This document shows positions 34,145-43,880 of a stretch of DNA of 64,000 nt, piece by piece. How positions within the stretch are numbered: the stretch's first letter is position 1; the number at the start of each line of letters is the position of its first letter. The position numbers were made by a program, and so were the translations under genes. Below the pieces are notes generated by a model, which was not told the origin of the DNA, did not search any database, and worked only from the letters and a program-made list of their open reading frames with translations. This DNA is from Treponema sp. GTDB taxonomy: Bacteria > Spirochaetota > Spirochaetia > Treponematales > Treponemataceae. The stretch lies in contig JAGCTZ010000224.1 in assembly GCA_017963165.1 (NCBI GenBank), positions 21,988-85,987 on the forward strand. The letters run 5' to 3'.

Positions 34145-36049
34145 TTAATTCTCCTGATTAAGTTTAAATGATTTAAGCTCATCAAGAAGTCCAGTTACGC
34201 TTTGTTTTGTACTATTTGTAGATGATGTTGTTACGGCAACAGCATCAGAAATATGCTGAGAGAAATCATTTATCTGGTTCATAGAAGTACTGATGTTCTG
34301 AGTAACTTCTGAAAGATTCTGCATTTCTTTAAGAATCTGTTCACCACCAATAAGCATTTCTGCGGAACCATTCTTTACTTCTGTAGTTGAATCACTGATT
34401 GCACGCATTGCTTCAAGAACCTGCTGGTTACCACTATTCTGTTCTTCCATTGCATTTGCAATTACAGATTCCTGCTGACGTACCTTCTGGCTAAGATCAT
34501 AAATGTTTTCAAAAGCAACCTTTACATGTCCAATATCAACTGTAATATGAGAAATTGCTTCTGAAAGTGAATGCAGATTTTCATCAATAGCTTTAGATTG
34601 AGAACTTGACTGTTCTGCAAGTTTACGAATTTCTTCGGCAACAACAGCAAAACCTTTTCCTGCTTCACCGGCGTGTGCAGACTCAATTGCGGCATTCATG
34701 GCAAGAAGATTTGTTCGGCTGGCAATATTCTGAATAATGCTTGATGCCTGTAAAATACCTGCTGACTGTTGAAGAACACCTTCAGCTGTATCAACTGCAA
34801 TCTTAACCTGCTGCTGACCTTTATCAGATGCTTCAGAAAGCTGAGCAACAACTTCACTGTTCTTTTCAAGAATCTGAGATACAGAAGCAATATTTGCAAC
34901 CATTTCTTCTACGGCTGCAGAAGATTGTGTAACTCCTGCTGCCTGTGCTTCAATAGAATTATTAAGCGAACGAATATTTCCCATAATCTGTTCGATAGAA
35001 GAATTTGACTCTTCTACACCGGCAGACTGATTTTCAATTTCGGCTTTAATACTTTGAATTGATTCAACAATATTTGTAACGTTTGTCCTTGTTGAATCCA
35101 TATTTGATACAAGATCATCAGATTCAGAAGAAGTACGCTTTGCAGATTGCTCAAAAATAGACAGAATGCGGTTTGATTTATTCTTTAATTCGTTTATAGC
35201 AAGAATAATAAGACCAAGTTCACTGCGGTTTGTAGCCCACTGATCTTCTACTGTGTAATCATTATTAGTAAGCGAGTCTGTTACTTTATTGATTCTTCTT
35301 AAACACTCTTTAATATCATCTGTAAGCAGCATGTTTACTGCAACAAAGTATATAAGAGAATATACAACAATAGGCATAAGGCGCTTGTAAACAGATTGTG
35401 TCCCTTCCTGTAAGGTAAGAGGATTTAAAGTTACAAAGATAAGGAACATACAACCCATAACACCAAAAGACATTGTAAGAACGTTACGCTGAATCAAATT
35501 AAGTGGAAGTTGTTTTTTTGTAAATGGAATATCGCGTAAACGAGGTTCAACAACACGAACCTGAAGTACATAGAACAAAAGACCAATATCAAACAAGGCG
35601 CCAAGAAGAACCATGTAAATAAAAATTGTAGGATTATGGCCCATAAAAGCGCGTAATTGAATATTATTCTTTTTTAAGAAGAGTACAATTGCTGTAGCCT
35701 GAATAACCTGTAAAAGAATTGGAATAGCAATATTACCTAAAGCGGAAATCTTAATATTTCTATTTATTATTGCACAGGATTCTGGAGAACCATCATATTT
35801 TCTAAGATAACTTCTTTCCCAGAAAGCCATTGCAAAAGCAGCAACGAATGTTAATACTGTATTAAAGTTAATTATAGGATTTGTAAAAATAAGTCCAAAT
35901 TCTTCAAGACTAAAAAGATCAGTCAGCAGACCCACAGGAGTTAACAAAAGAAAAGGTGAAATATAAACCATGATAATATGAAAATACGCATACCATGGCA
36001 GCCAGATGCCGGGTCTATTGGCTTTTCTATTGATTTTTGCTTTGGACAT
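34145..36049 (-). CDS. Methyl-accepting chemotaxis protein with six membrane helices
   Basis: A 634-residue chemoreceptor: about six hydrophobic helices in residues 15-245, a HAMP-like stretch, then coiled-coil signalling domain with tip [20 protein letters not shown] (about residue 445) and [19 protein letters not shown]. The layout matches the receptor at 17619-19499: no periplasmic domain of useful size. A CAGGAGT ribosome site precedes the ATG. It heads the operon with LUD, OmpA-like and HD genes, an unusual partnership for a chemoreceptor. Confidence 0.93.
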   Translation of the reverse strand: MSKAKINRKANRPGIWLPWYAYFHIIMVYISPFLLLTPVGLLTDLFSLEEFGLIFTNPIINFNTVLTFVAAFAMAFWERSYLRKYDGSPESCAIINRNIKISALGNIAIPILLQVIQATAIVLFLKKNNIQLRAFMGHNPTIFIYMVLLGALFDIGLLFYVLQVRVVEPRLRDIPFTKKQLPLNLIQRNVLTMSFGVMGCMFLIFVTLNPLTLQEGTQSVYKRLMPIVVYSLIYFVAVNMLLTDDIKECLRRINKVTDSLTNNDYTVEDQWATNRSELGLIILAINELKNKSNRILSIFEQSAKRTSSESDDLVSNMDSTRTNVTNIVESIQSIKAEIENQSAGVEESNSSIEQIMGNIRSLNNSIEAQAAGVTQSSAAVEEMVANIASVSQILEKNSEVVAQLSEASDKGQQQVKIAVDTAEGVLQQSAGILQASSIIQNIASRTNLLAMNAAIESAHAGEAGKGFAVVAEEIRKLAEQSSSQSKAIDENLHSLSEAISHITVDIGHVKVAFENIYDLSQKVRQQESVIANAMEEQNSGNQQVLEAMRAISDSTTEVKNGSAEMLIGGEQILKEMQNLSEVTQNISTSMNQINDFSQHISDAVAVTTSSTNSTKQSVTGLLDELKSFKLNQEN

Positions 36050-36215
36050 AAAAAACTCCTGTGTTAAAAAAATTGATAATTTATACTTTTCAATTTATCG
36101 GAAAATTAACCGGAACTTTTTATTCTTCCTTTAATTTTATCATAGAAAATCTTATATGTGAAGTAAAATATTTTTAGTTAAAATTATTTTATTTAAATAT
36201 TTTTAATTTTTTTAC

Positions 36216-36243
36216 TTGACACTTATGATTTATATATTAAAAT
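36216..36243 (+). promoter_or_regulatory. Promoter of the lipoprotein gene at 36251
   Basis: TTGACA (36216-36221), a 16-base spacer and TAAAAT (36238-36243). The -10 box ends 7 bases before the ATG and there is no Shine-Dalgarno site. The rest of the gap 36050-36215 is very AT-rich with no further feature that I can support. Confidence 0.5.
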
Positions 36244-36250
36244 TTGTATT

Positions 36251-37132
36251 ATGAAAAAAATATTAATTTCAATAATGATTGCCTTGACCTTCTTAGTGTC
36301 TTGTGCAACAACAAAACCTATTAAAGCAGATACTCTTGATTCTGATGTATTTGTAGTTAATCGTATTGTCCTTAATTCAGGAACAATTCAGCCAACAGAC
36401 GAAGAACTTGTTCAGATTTTCCAACAGTTACCTTACTCCGAGCTTTGTGATTATGTAGAAGAAAAAACAGGCCTTGTTCTTGATATGTATTATTTTGATA
36501 AGGAAGCTGTTGCAGGAAATATTGAATATACAGTTGTCTGTGATGCCGAAACAGATGAAATACTGGAAGAACTCCCTGAATGGGAATTAAATATTGAACT
36601 TGATGAAGAAGAAACTCAATTCTGTGACCTTTATTTTACTATTGATCCGCCAGATGGCTATTTAGTTGCAAAAGCCGTAATGCATACAACTCAGACAATT
36701 CCGTCTGAAAAAGAAGGCAAAGAAGACAAAATTGTTGAATATAGAACCTCATGCAGCCAGACCTTCAAGAAATGGACATTCAAGAATATTTTTGTTGACC
36801 AGCGCTCTTGTGCACAGCTTAAATTCCACAAAAATATAGAACCAATCTTTATAGAAAATGAACTTTATTCAGTTTATGCAGTTTTGAATCAGACAGATGA
36901 CGGCTACATCAATGTAAATATCAATACACCAATTGAAATTCGTTGTAATATAAATGATCCGGGAAATCTGTTCTTCTCGCCTGCACAGATTTACAATAAA
37001 GCTTATAAAGGAACGTTTAAACCAGGCAAAAAGTATATACTTAAATACCGCCTTAAGAGACGTTCACCAGATTCAAATAACTGGATAGTACTTTATACTG
37101 TAAAGGAAATAAAACCAAAACTTACAAAATAG
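36251..37132 (+). CDS. Lipoprotein of unknown function
   Basis: A 293-residue protein with a lipoprotein signal peptide ending in LVSC (lipobox, Cys about residue 18), so it should be acylated and membrane-anchored. The mature part is acidic and beta-rich, with FDKEAVAGNIEYTVVCDAE and KWTFKNIFVDQRSC among its segments. I do not recognise the family. The gene is monocistronic, with its own promoter and a strong terminator. Confidence 0.8.
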   Translation: MKKILISIMIALTFLVSCATTKPIKADTLDSDVFVVNRIVLNSGTIQPTDEELVQIFQQLPYSELCDYVEEKTGLVLDMYYFDKEAVAGNIEYTVVCDAETDEILEELPEWELNIELDEEETQFCDLYFTIDPPDGYLVAKAVMHTTQTIPSEKEGKEDKIVEYRTSCSQTFKKWTFKNIFVDQRSCAQLKFHKNIEPIFIENELYSVYAVLNQTDDGYINVNINTPIEIRCNINDPGNLFFSPAQIYNKAYKGTFKPGKKYILKYRLKRRSPDSNNWIVLYTVKEIKPKLTK

Positions 37133-37150
37133 AAATAAACTTATTAATGA

Positions 37151-37200
37151 AAAAATACTCTCGCGGAGTTCAAATTTTATTCCGTCGAGAGTATTTTTTT
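37151..37200. terminator. Bidirectional terminator
   Basis: AAAAATACTCTCG pairs with CGAGAGTATTTTT, with inner GCGGA/TCCGT pairing and T-runs on both outer sides. It lies between the convergent lipoprotein gene and GH57-like gene. Confidence 0.88.
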
Positions 37201-37230
37201 CAAATTTTTTAGGACAAATCCCAAAATATA

Positions 37231-39216
37231 TTAAATCTTCTTTTCTTTCTTTACAGAATTTATCGTAAAATTGATTGTTTTTTCTGTTTCTTTGCCGCTT
37301 TCAATATCAATATCCCAGAACAACGTTGAGACAAATGTTGCAGCACAGGTTTTTAATTCATTTTTTGTAAAATCAGGACGTCTGAAAATCAAAGGCTGAT
37401 AAAAATATCCGCAGTTTTCATTTGGTTCAAAGCTGAATGCAACACCTTTTGATGTATCTGTAAGTCTTGCAGCTTCGACTCCAAGTAATTTTGTTTTATT
37501 ATTCAAAAGCTGGCTCGATTTTTTCTGATCTGCAACTTCAATATTAAAATAATTAACTGTATTATTTTCAAAATTTACATCTGCAAAGTTTGATTCAACA
37601 GCCAATTTAAGCTTCATTTGTTTAGGACTTTCATTTTTTAATATATATTGAACAGTCATTCCGTTAGAATTAAAAATATATTTTTTTCTTAGACTAACTT
37701 TTTGATGTGTAGGTTTATATTCTGCTTCTGCAATTAAAGAAAGCTCTCTACGGCTCGAAGAAAATTTGACTTCCCTATAATAGATTCGTGAGAAAACGCC
37801 ATCACCTGCTGACTGATCATTTATATATCTTTCAAACTGTTCTTCGCTGAAAAGATGATCTATAAAGATTCCTCTTTTGTATTCATCCTCTACACCATCA
37901 AATTCAAAAACACGCGAAAGATTATCTGCATAATTACCGCAGTTTTTCATTACATCAAGCTCTTGAATTGCACCACCTAAAAGACTTACATAGGCAAAAT
38001 AATTCTGCATTCTACACACATATTCATTTATTCCATCATTTGTATAATCAAATCGTGTTACAGTTTCGTTAATTTTTCCGTCATCAGTAAGGAATTTATC
38101 TGCAGTAATAAGACATCTATAAGCATCTTGTCTTAATTTTGTATTTGTAAAAGGTCCATCCAAAGTACATAAAACGGCACTTCCGTTCTGGGCTTCAAGA
38201 AGCTTTTCTCTGGCAGCTTTTTTTCTCATCTTATCATTTTTATATTGATTTATGAGCATTGTCATATATGTAATTCTGTTATAAAGATTTAAACAACTGT
38301 CATAAAAATCCATGAAATCATAGACATTGTTAGGGTATCCAGATTTAGCTTTATTTCGTAAAGAAGAACGGCACCAGTTATCAAGAGTACTTGCCATTGC
38401 TGTAGGAATAAATGCAGGAACCTTCATATTTTGAAGCTTTCTGTATTCATCAATTATTCCAGTCTTTAGTCTTGAATCTGGATTCTTTACAAGGTAATCA
38501 TCAAACTGTTCAAACCATTTAGCTTCTACAAGCTTAAGAACAACCTGAAAATTCATACTGATAACAACAACCTTATCAGGTGTGATTTGAATATATTCAT
38601 CAAGACGTTCAGTTTTTTCGACAGTTTTTATAATATTTTTTGCAAAGTTTTCGCAGGATAGTTCTGGTTCAGGGATAAATTCATTGTAATAAGGAAAAAC
38701 TTCTACAGATTTTCCAAGATTATTCATAATATAATAAAGGAAAGTTCTTTTATGCTCTGGAATAGAACAGCTGTCTAAAAGTGTATATTCAATTCCGCAC
38801 GTCTGAAGATTATTTACCATAGAAGAATCCCAGATATCTGCAAACATTGTAATTCCACGAGGTCTTTTACCAATTGTCTGACGGATTTCTGTGGAAAGCA
38901 TGTCTATTTGAGTATTCCTGTCAACCGGGAAAAGTAACGGTAAAACAGGCGCATAATAACCACCACCCAGAATTTCTATTTGTTCGCGTTCAACAAGCTC
39001 TTTAAGAATTGTAAAAAATTCGTTTCGTTTTTTCTTGTAATAAACTAATTGAGGACCTGTAAAAGAAAATGAAAATTTAAAAGAAGGATGTGAATATAAA
39101 AATTTAATTAATGGTTTGTAAACAGACTGATATAATCTGTCATATTCATCCTGTGAATCGGAACTGACAGCTACAGATCTGAAATTGAAGCAAACGTATA
39201 TTGAATTCATATCCAC
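37231..39216 (-). CDS. GH57-like protein lacking recognisable catalytic residues
   Basis: A 661-residue protein with the layout of GH57 amylase/4-alpha-glucanotransferases: N-terminal barrel (about 1-330; FSFTGPQLVYY, IEILGGGYYAPVLPLLFPVDR) and a C-terminal beta domain (about 450-655; FIDHLFSEEQFERY, SLRKKYIF). The family's nucleophile Glu sits in a W-L-x-E-R-x-W motif after PRG; here that stretch is PRGITMFADIWDSS (about 118-132), giving Ala at the Glu position. The DDGEKFG region with the acid/base Asp appears as VVISMNFQVV (about 220). It may be a carbohydrate-binding or regulatory pseudoenzyme. A GGTGG ribosome site precedes the ATG. The alignment was done by eye. Confidence 0.75.
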   Translation of the reverse strand: MDMNSIYVCFNFRSVAVSSDSQDEYDRLYQSVYKPLIKFLYSHPSFKFSFSFTGPQLVYYKKKRNEFFTILKELVEREQIEILGGGYYAPVLPLLFPVDRNTQIDMLSTEIRQTIGKRPRGITMFADIWDSSMVNNLQTCGIEYTLLDSCSIPEHKRTFLYYIMNNLGKSVEVFPYYNEFIPEPELSCENFAKNIIKTVEKTERLDEYIQITPDKVVVISMNFQVVLKLVEAKWFEQFDDYLVKNPDSRLKTGIIDEYRKLQNMKVPAFIPTAMASTLDNWCRSSLRNKAKSGYPNNVYDFMDFYDSCLNLYNRITYMTMLINQYKNDKMRKKAAREKLLEAQNGSAVLCTLDGPFTNTKLRQDAYRCLITADKFLTDDGKINETVTRFDYTNDGINEYVCRMQNYFAYVSLLGGAIQELDVMKNCGNYADNLSRVFEFDGVEDEYKRGIFIDHLFSEEQFERYINDQSAGDGVFSRIYYREVKFSSSRRELSLIAEAEYKPTHQKVSLRKKYIFNSNGMTVQYILKNESPKQMKLKLAVESNFADVNFENNTVNYFNIEVADQKKSSQLLNNKTKLLGVEAARLTDTSKGVAFSFEPNENCGYFYQPLIFRRPDFTKNELKTCAATFVSTLFWDIDIESGKETEKTINFTINSVKKEKKI

Positions 39217-39302
39217 CTATACGGCTTCCCACCCTTACTGCCGTGACTTTCTCCTAATACAATTTTTTATATATTTTTAAGCCTGTTCCCCTTTTACAGT
39301 CC

Positions 39303-39914
39303 TTAATATTTTATAAGTTGTTTTATCATTTTATAACAAGTTTCCCATATTTTAAAGTCTTTTTTTTCATTCCATGCAATTTTTTGTGTTTTTAATTCTT
39401 CTGAGCAAGAAGTTTTGTTATCTGACTTGTTTGCGCAGATTGTATATTCTGTAGTATTCTTTGGAACAAGCCTTATTATATGAAGCGGACACACATCAAC
39501 ACATTTTCCACAACCAATACAAAGACTTGTAACAACAGCTGTTCTGTTTTTAATGATAATTGCCTGTTGAGAACAAACCTTTGAACAGTCTCCAAGTCCA
39601 ATACATGCAAATTCACAGGGAGTTCCAGTTCCAGAATACTGATTTACAAGAGAACAGGAATAGCTTTCATTAAAAACTTCCCTTTTCATATCAAATTTCT
39701 TTTCGCAGGAACAAAGAACAAGTGCCTTAACATCTTTTTTTTGTATTTTTGAACTTTCAGGTTTTATATAATCAATTTCATAATCAGAAATAACAGGATC
39801 TTCCTTTATCTTATTATTCGCATGAATCGAAGGAAAAAGAATATAAAATAGAAAAAGCAGCAGTAATGCAATTATAAGAATTATTATTATGAGCAAAATT
39901 GTAGACAGTATCAC
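39303..39914 (-). CDS. rnfB: RnfB-like iron-sulfur membrane protein (truncated form)
   Basis: About 203 residues from a GTG at 39914. I prefer this to the ATG at 39950 because GGAGGT lies 6 bases upstream and the start overlaps the rnfA stop (GTGA). It has an N-terminal helix, then ALVLCSCEKKF, CEFACIGLGDCSKVCSQQAI and CIGCGKCVDVCPLHIIRLVP, which match the middle of RnfB. The usual N-terminal CGxCGYPxC cluster motif is absent and the second ferredoxin domain is missing. It should pass electrons between a soluble donor and the membrane subunits, but with fewer clusters than normal. Last gene of the Rnf-like operon. Confidence 0.75.
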   Translation of the reverse strand: MILSTILLIIIILIIALLLLFLFYILFPSIHANNKIKEDPVISDYEIDYIKPESSKIQKKDVKALVLCSCEKKFDMKREVFNESYSCSLVNQYSGTGTPCEFACIGLGDCSKVCSQQAIIIKNRTAVVTSLCIGCGKCVDVCPLHIIRLVPKNTTEYTICANKSDNKTSCSEELKTQKIAWNEKKDFKIWETCYKMIKQLIKY

Positions 39915-40465
39915 TGAATTACCTCCGGATTTATCCACATAATGTCCCATACGGAAATAATTAGGATAAGAATTGCTATATAAAGAAATAATCGGCAGAA
40001 GTATTTTTCATGCGGTACATCGTTATTTCGCTGCTTAAAGGCTGTAATAAACGGAATCGGTAATAAGAATGAACAAAGACAACTGAAAGTAATTATTATT
40101 GTATTTACAAAAGAAGTACTTTCAGCAAGCGAAAGAATTATTACAAGATATGAAAATACAAATTCAGTTGCAGATTTATTTGTTGTAAGCCTGATAAGAG
40201 CTTCAAGGAATGTATTTAAACAGATATAAATTAAGAAACTTACAAGCGGATAAAGCTCTGTCATTTTTAGAGGAACAAGAATTCCTTTTGTAACAAACCA
40301 GCTTATCATTGCAGAAATCATTATAGAAAGAATAATCTTAATACAATAAGTAATACTTTTTAATCGTGAAAGATTCAGTTCAAAAACCTTATTTGCACCA
40401 ATTCCATAAATAAGGACTACAGAGGCAAAACAGACATAATAAAGAAATGTATTTAAAAATGTCAT
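39911..40465 (-). CDS. rnfA: RnfA-like membrane subunit (divergent)
   Basis: A 184-residue protein of about six membrane helices, of RnfA length and in the RnfA position of a C-D-G-E-A-B order. The cysteine motifs that hold the intramembrane 2Fe-2S cluster in RnfA (GICP and TNC) are not recognisable: the first region reads IYGIGANKVF. Identity rests mainly on size, topology and gene order. It overlaps rnfE by 4 bases (ATGA) and has a good GGAGGT ribosome site. Confidence 0.6.
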   Translation of the reverse strand: MTFLNTFLYYVCFASVVLIYGIGANKVFELNLSRLKSITYCIKIILSIMISAMISWFVTKGILVPLKMTELYPLVSFLIYICLNTFLEALIRLTTNKSATEFVFSYLVIILSLAESTSFVNTIIITFSCLCSFLLPIPFITAFKQRNNDVPHEKYFCRLFLYIAILILIISVWDIMWINPEVIQ

Positions 40466-41079
40466 TTATTTACCTCCGATTTACGAACAATTTCAAATTT
40501 GTTTCGTACATAAATGTGAATAAACAAAAGAATAGAAGAAAGGATAAGTGCACCAGGAATTGAAGCAAAAATCGAAAAGAATCGTGTCTTTTCCGGAGCA
40601 AACAATACTTTTTCATAAATCTGATGATTTGCTCCGTAAAATGTAAAGGTTCCATAACCTGCAAGGTCTCTAAGCAAAAAGAAAAGTATTGCATAAATAG
40701 AAAATGTCAGCATATGAAACATATTTAATTTTACTCTTTCTTTTAGCGGCTGCTCTTTATTCGAAAAAAGATATCCAAAAAGAAAAACAGAAATTGGCAT
40801 TAAATAAATAAGAAATCCAAGTGTGAGCATTACTTCTGGCTGTAAAATTATCATAATTTGTCTGTATAGAATTGCAGTTGAAATTATAATAATCATTACG
40901 ATAAGAGTATTCATTTCATTAAGCTTAATTTTTTTTACAAGAGAATTGGCAAGAGTTCCTGTAAGCATCAAAAGATTAAGCTCAATAACAAGGGTTATTC
41001 CATAAACAAAACGTCCGGGCGAAGGAACAAGGATTGCAAGGATTGTAGCTATTAAAACATATATAGATCTTCTTTTCAT
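40462..41079 (-). CDS. rnfE: RnfE-like membrane subunit (divergent)
   Basis: A 205-residue protein with about six membrane helices (VLIATILAILVPSPGRFVYG to ALILSSILLFIHIYV). It sits in the RnfE position. The LGLCP-type cysteine motif is not visible; the corresponding region reads IELNLLMLTGTLANS. A GGGGAG ribosome site precedes the ATG. As for the RnfA-like gene, position and topology carry the assignment. Confidence 0.6.
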   Translation of the reverse strand: MKRRSIYVLIATILAILVPSPGRFVYGITLVIELNLLMLTGTLANSLVKKIKLNEMNTLIVMIIIISTAILYRQIMIILQPEVMLTLGFLIYLMPISVFLFGYLFSNKEQPLKERVKLNMFHMLTFSIYAILFFLLRDLAGYGTFTFYGANHQIYEKVLFAPEKTRFFSIFASIPGALILSSILLFIHIYVRNKFEIVRKSEVNK

Positions 41080-41091
41080 TTGCTTCTCCCC

Positions 41092-41547
41092 TTATTTTAA
41101 AATTTCCGGAATCTTTGATTGCCAGTATTCCCGACGTTTATCTGATTTATTATTTTTTAATAATTCATTTATTCTTCCATGCAATGATGCATAACCAATA
41201 AAGTCAGTTTCCTGCCCTTCTTTGTAAATATAAACTGCAGGAAGAGGTCCATAAAAAGTCGTAATTCTTACGATTACGGCCTTAGCAACTGTACCATCTT
41301 TTTTATTTCTAATTTGATATGCAGCACTGTTTACAGCAATTGAAGTTTTTATTTGAATTGGAGCTTCTATACTCCAGGTAGAAGGTTCATATTCTTCTAA
41401 AACCTTTTGAACTGAAACACCCAGATTTTTATTCCAGGATTTTCGTGACAATACAATTGAATACGAAAGAATGCTGAATATAACTAACAGAATGACGAGA
41501 AAAAAAGCATAATTCTTAAAAAAAGTTTTATTATTTATTTCCTGCAT
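41092..41547 (-). CDS. rnfG: RnfG-like membrane-anchored subunit without flavin site
   Basis: A 151-residue protein with one N-terminal helix (about 10-30) and an extracytoplasmic FMN-binding-like domain (YQIRNKKDGTVAKAVIVRITTFYGPLPAVYIYK). RnfG normally carries covalent FMN on a threonine in an S/T-GAT motif near the C-terminus; I find none, and the equivalent end reads FIGYASLHGRINELL. It is also shorter than usual (about 190-220). It overlaps rnfD by 17 bases. The call rests on order plus partial similarity. Confidence 0.6.
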   Translation of the reverse strand: MQEINNKTFFKNYAFFLVILLVIFSILSYSIVLSRKSWNKNLGVSVQKVLEEYEPSTWSIEAPIQIKTSIAVNSAAYQIRNKKDGTVAKAVIVRITTFYGPLPAVYIYKEGQETDFIGYASLHGRINELLKNNKSDKRREYWQSKIPEILK

Positions 41548-42631
41548 CTTGTATTTCCTTAACTACAGTATTATTAATTTCTGTCATTTTCCTAATTCTT
41601 GAATTCATATATTTTTCTTCAAACTGACGGATAAGAAGATTCAAGACATTACAAATAATAACGACATAAACCATTCCTATTGGAGAAGTACCACAACCAG
41701 TAATAATAAAGGCCAGTAATCCACCAAAGATTGCATATATTACTTTTCCAACAGCAGACATAGGATGCGTTCCGAACCATTGAATCATAAAGACTGCAGT
41801 AAAAAGTGTTCCGCTTGTTAAAAGAGCAAGTACAATATCACCCTGATTAAATTCTCCGCCTGCCATATATGGGAAAAACATTCTTACTAAAAATGCATAC
41901 ACGACAAGAAAGATACCAGGAATTAAAATTGAAAAAGAATTATCAGAAAATAGAACTATTGATGCTATAATTGTAAGCAGATTAAATCTGAATGCCGGAA
42001 TTATTGATTGAGTATCCCAAAGCATAGAAAGAATACCTTGTGGTAAAGATACTTTTATTTTATCAAGAATATTTGAATTTAAAAAACTTGTGATTGAAGC
42101 ATCAAGATAATATACAGGAAAAACTCCATTATTTATAAGCGAAACAGATGGATTTTTCATGCTGAACATATCAGAAGTAATAAGAAAATCTGGGAAATAA
42201 TTTTTACCGATAAAATAAGCAATTATTACCGAAACACTTATGATATTAATCCAGAAATTTTCTGAAGTTTCAAAAATGTAATTAAAAATAATTAATGTAA
42301 TAAACGAAATGAATAAAACTGTTACAGGCGGATACGATTCCGGCAGCAGCATTCCTATTATCATGCCCTGAATTACACTTGTAAGCGAAAGGAATTTTTG
42401 TTTTTTTGTAAAAAAGTAATGAATTAGACTTGCAAGTAATGCTCCAATTGTAGAACAGGCAATTACAATTACAGCATTAAAGCTTTTTGTAATAAAAAGC
42501 ATAATTACCTGCAACGAAAGAAGAATCATTATTTTAATAGATACAGCAGAAATTGAAGGCCGTTCATAAACATATGGCTTAAGAGAAACCTGCTTATCCT
42601 GTAATTTATCTTTATTATTTTTCATTTTCAT
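41531..42631 (-). CDS. rnfD: RnfD-like membrane subunit
   Basis: A 366-residue NqrB/RnfD-like protein with about nine membrane helices. Recognisable parts are ASLIHYFFTKK, ITSVIQGMIIGMLLPESYPP (about 85-100), DIVLALLTSGTLFTAVFMIQW and the closing IFGGLLAFIITGCG. The SGAT-type covalent-FMN motif and the usual FMATDPVTSP stretch are not recognisable (here FMIQWFGTHPMSAVG). It overlaps rnfC by 17 bases. It would normally help couple electron flow to ion transport. Confidence 0.75.
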   Translation of the reverse strand: MKMKNNKDKLQDKQVSLKPYVYERPSISAVSIKIMILLSLQVIMLFITKSFNAVIVIACSTIGALLASLIHYFFTKKQKFLSLTSVIQGMIIGMLLPESYPPVTVLFISFITLIIFNYIFETSENFWINIISVSVIIAYFIGKNYFPDFLITSDMFSMKNPSVSLINNGVFPVYYLDASITSFLNSNILDKIKVSLPQGILSMLWDTQSIIPAFRFNLLTIIASIVLFSDNSFSILIPGIFLVVYAFLVRMFFPYMAGGEFNQGDIVLALLTSGTLFTAVFMIQWFGTHPMSAVGKVIYAIFGGLLAFIITGCGTSPIGMVYVVIICNVLNLLIRQFEEKYMNSRIRKMTEINNTVVKEIQDAGNK

Positions 42632-43880
42632 TATCCATTTTGTTTTTTACCATTGTTATAATCTGACACAAAGGTATTCTTGCCTGGCATACTGTATTAC
42701 AGATTCCACAATTTATACACAAAGTTGTTGTTTCAAGGAATTTTTCTGGTATATCAGACTGTTTCATTACATAATCAAATATTATATCAGGAGCAAGTTG
42801 AACAGGACAGTTATAACGGCAGGCTCCACATTTCATACATGAATAAACCTGATTGTCTGTTGTATTTGCCTTTGATGAAAATTCAACAGATTTAACATAT
42901 TTTGTAATAGGAATATCAAGAGTATTTACAGAAATACCACATTTCTTTCCGTTTATAATTACAGCGGAAGGAGTTTTTACAAATCCACCCAGCTGATTAA
43001 CAACTTCTCTTAATGTAAAGCCAATTCTTACTGTAAGAAAGCATGAAGCCGGAATACAATTTCCTGTAAAATTAACTGTTCTTGTAAGCACAGGCTTGTT
43101 ATAAACAACAGCATCATAAATATCAATCAAAGTATAAGAATCAATAAAGAGATCTTTTCGCGTTACAGAGAAGCTGCAGGTTTTACGCATGTTCTTATTA
43201 AAGTTAGTTATTATTCCATGCTTAAAACCGTTTGTATATTTTTTAATATTTGTACCCATGAAATAGATATTATGATTTTCATCATTTTCGAGTTTTTTCT
43301 GCTTAATATCTTTTGGATTCATAACAAAAAGTATACCATCTGCATCTATTGTTTTTGCAAGGATTTTAGCGCCTTCTACAATTTTATCAAAATAAAACTT
43401 AGTCATAAGGCTATCAGATATTCTTAGTGTATCTTCATCAAAAAGTCTTACAATAACAGATTTTGATTTTTGTCTTATAACTTTTTTAATCTGTTCATTT
43501 ATAGAAATTGGTTTAGTACATGATAGAGTGTTTATAATACCTTTTTCTTCCAGTTTTAATTCTATCGAAGCAGCACTTAAACCTGTCCATTGTTCTTCCT
43601 GAAGTTTTTTTCCAAGAAAAGAAAAGCTTCCCTGTGTTGCAATCTTTATAGCTTTTTCTATTTTTCCATCAGGGCTGTTTACGGGGTAAATATCTAATAC
43701 AGTTCCAGGTATAGGAGAATGAATTACAGAAAAATCTGAACTTGCAATAATCTGTCCTTCCTGCACAATTTCTCCGGGTTTTATTACAGGTTTACATATA
43801 CTGTCTTTTTCCTGTACAAGAGGAATTACTACTGTTTTTGGTAAAAATGCATTTTCTGTATATTTGTAATTATGAATCAT
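42615..43880 (-). CDS. rnfC: RnfC-like subunit lacking the NADH/FMN motif
   Basis: A 421-residue protein with the RnfC barrel-sandwich start (PVIKPGEIVQEGQIIASSDFSVIHSPIPGTV), an SLBB-like section (RIGFTLREVVNQLGG) and two 4Fe-4S motifs, CMKCGACRYNCPVQ (about 347) and CINCGICNTVCQARIP (about 386). The G-M-G-G-A-G-F-P-T loop and E-C-E-P motif that bind FMN and NADH are absent; the stretch reads GIINTLSCTKPISIN. It probably receives electrons from something other than NADH, or is structural. It overlaps the upstream membrane gene by 4 bases (ATGA). Confidence 0.8.
   Translation of the reverse strand: MIHNYKYTENAFLPKTVVIPLVQEKDSICKPVIKPGEIVQEGQIIASSDFSVIHSPIPGTVLDIYPVNSPDGKIEKAIKIATQGSFSFLGKKLQEEQWTGLSAASIELKLEEKGIINTLSCTKPISINEQIKKVIRQKSKSVIVRLFDEDTLRISDSLMTKFYFDKIVEGAKILAKTIDADGILFVMNPKDIKQKKLENDENHNIYFMGTNIKKYTNGFKHGIITNFNKNMRKTCSFSVTRKDLFIDSYTLIDIYDAVVYNKPVLTRTVNFTGNCIPASCFLTVRIGFTLREVVNQLGGFVKTPSAVIINGKKCGISVNTLDIPITKYVKSVEFSSKANTTDNQVYSCMKCGACRYNCPVQLAPDIIFDYVMKQSDIPEKFLETTTLCINCGICNTVCQARIPLCQIITMVKNKMDNENEK

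Noticed and set aside
39915..39950. Upstream ATG for the RnfB-like gene
   Set aside because: It would overlap rnfA by 40 bases; GTG 39914 has GGAGGT at the right distance and overlaps the rnfA stop by 4 bases.
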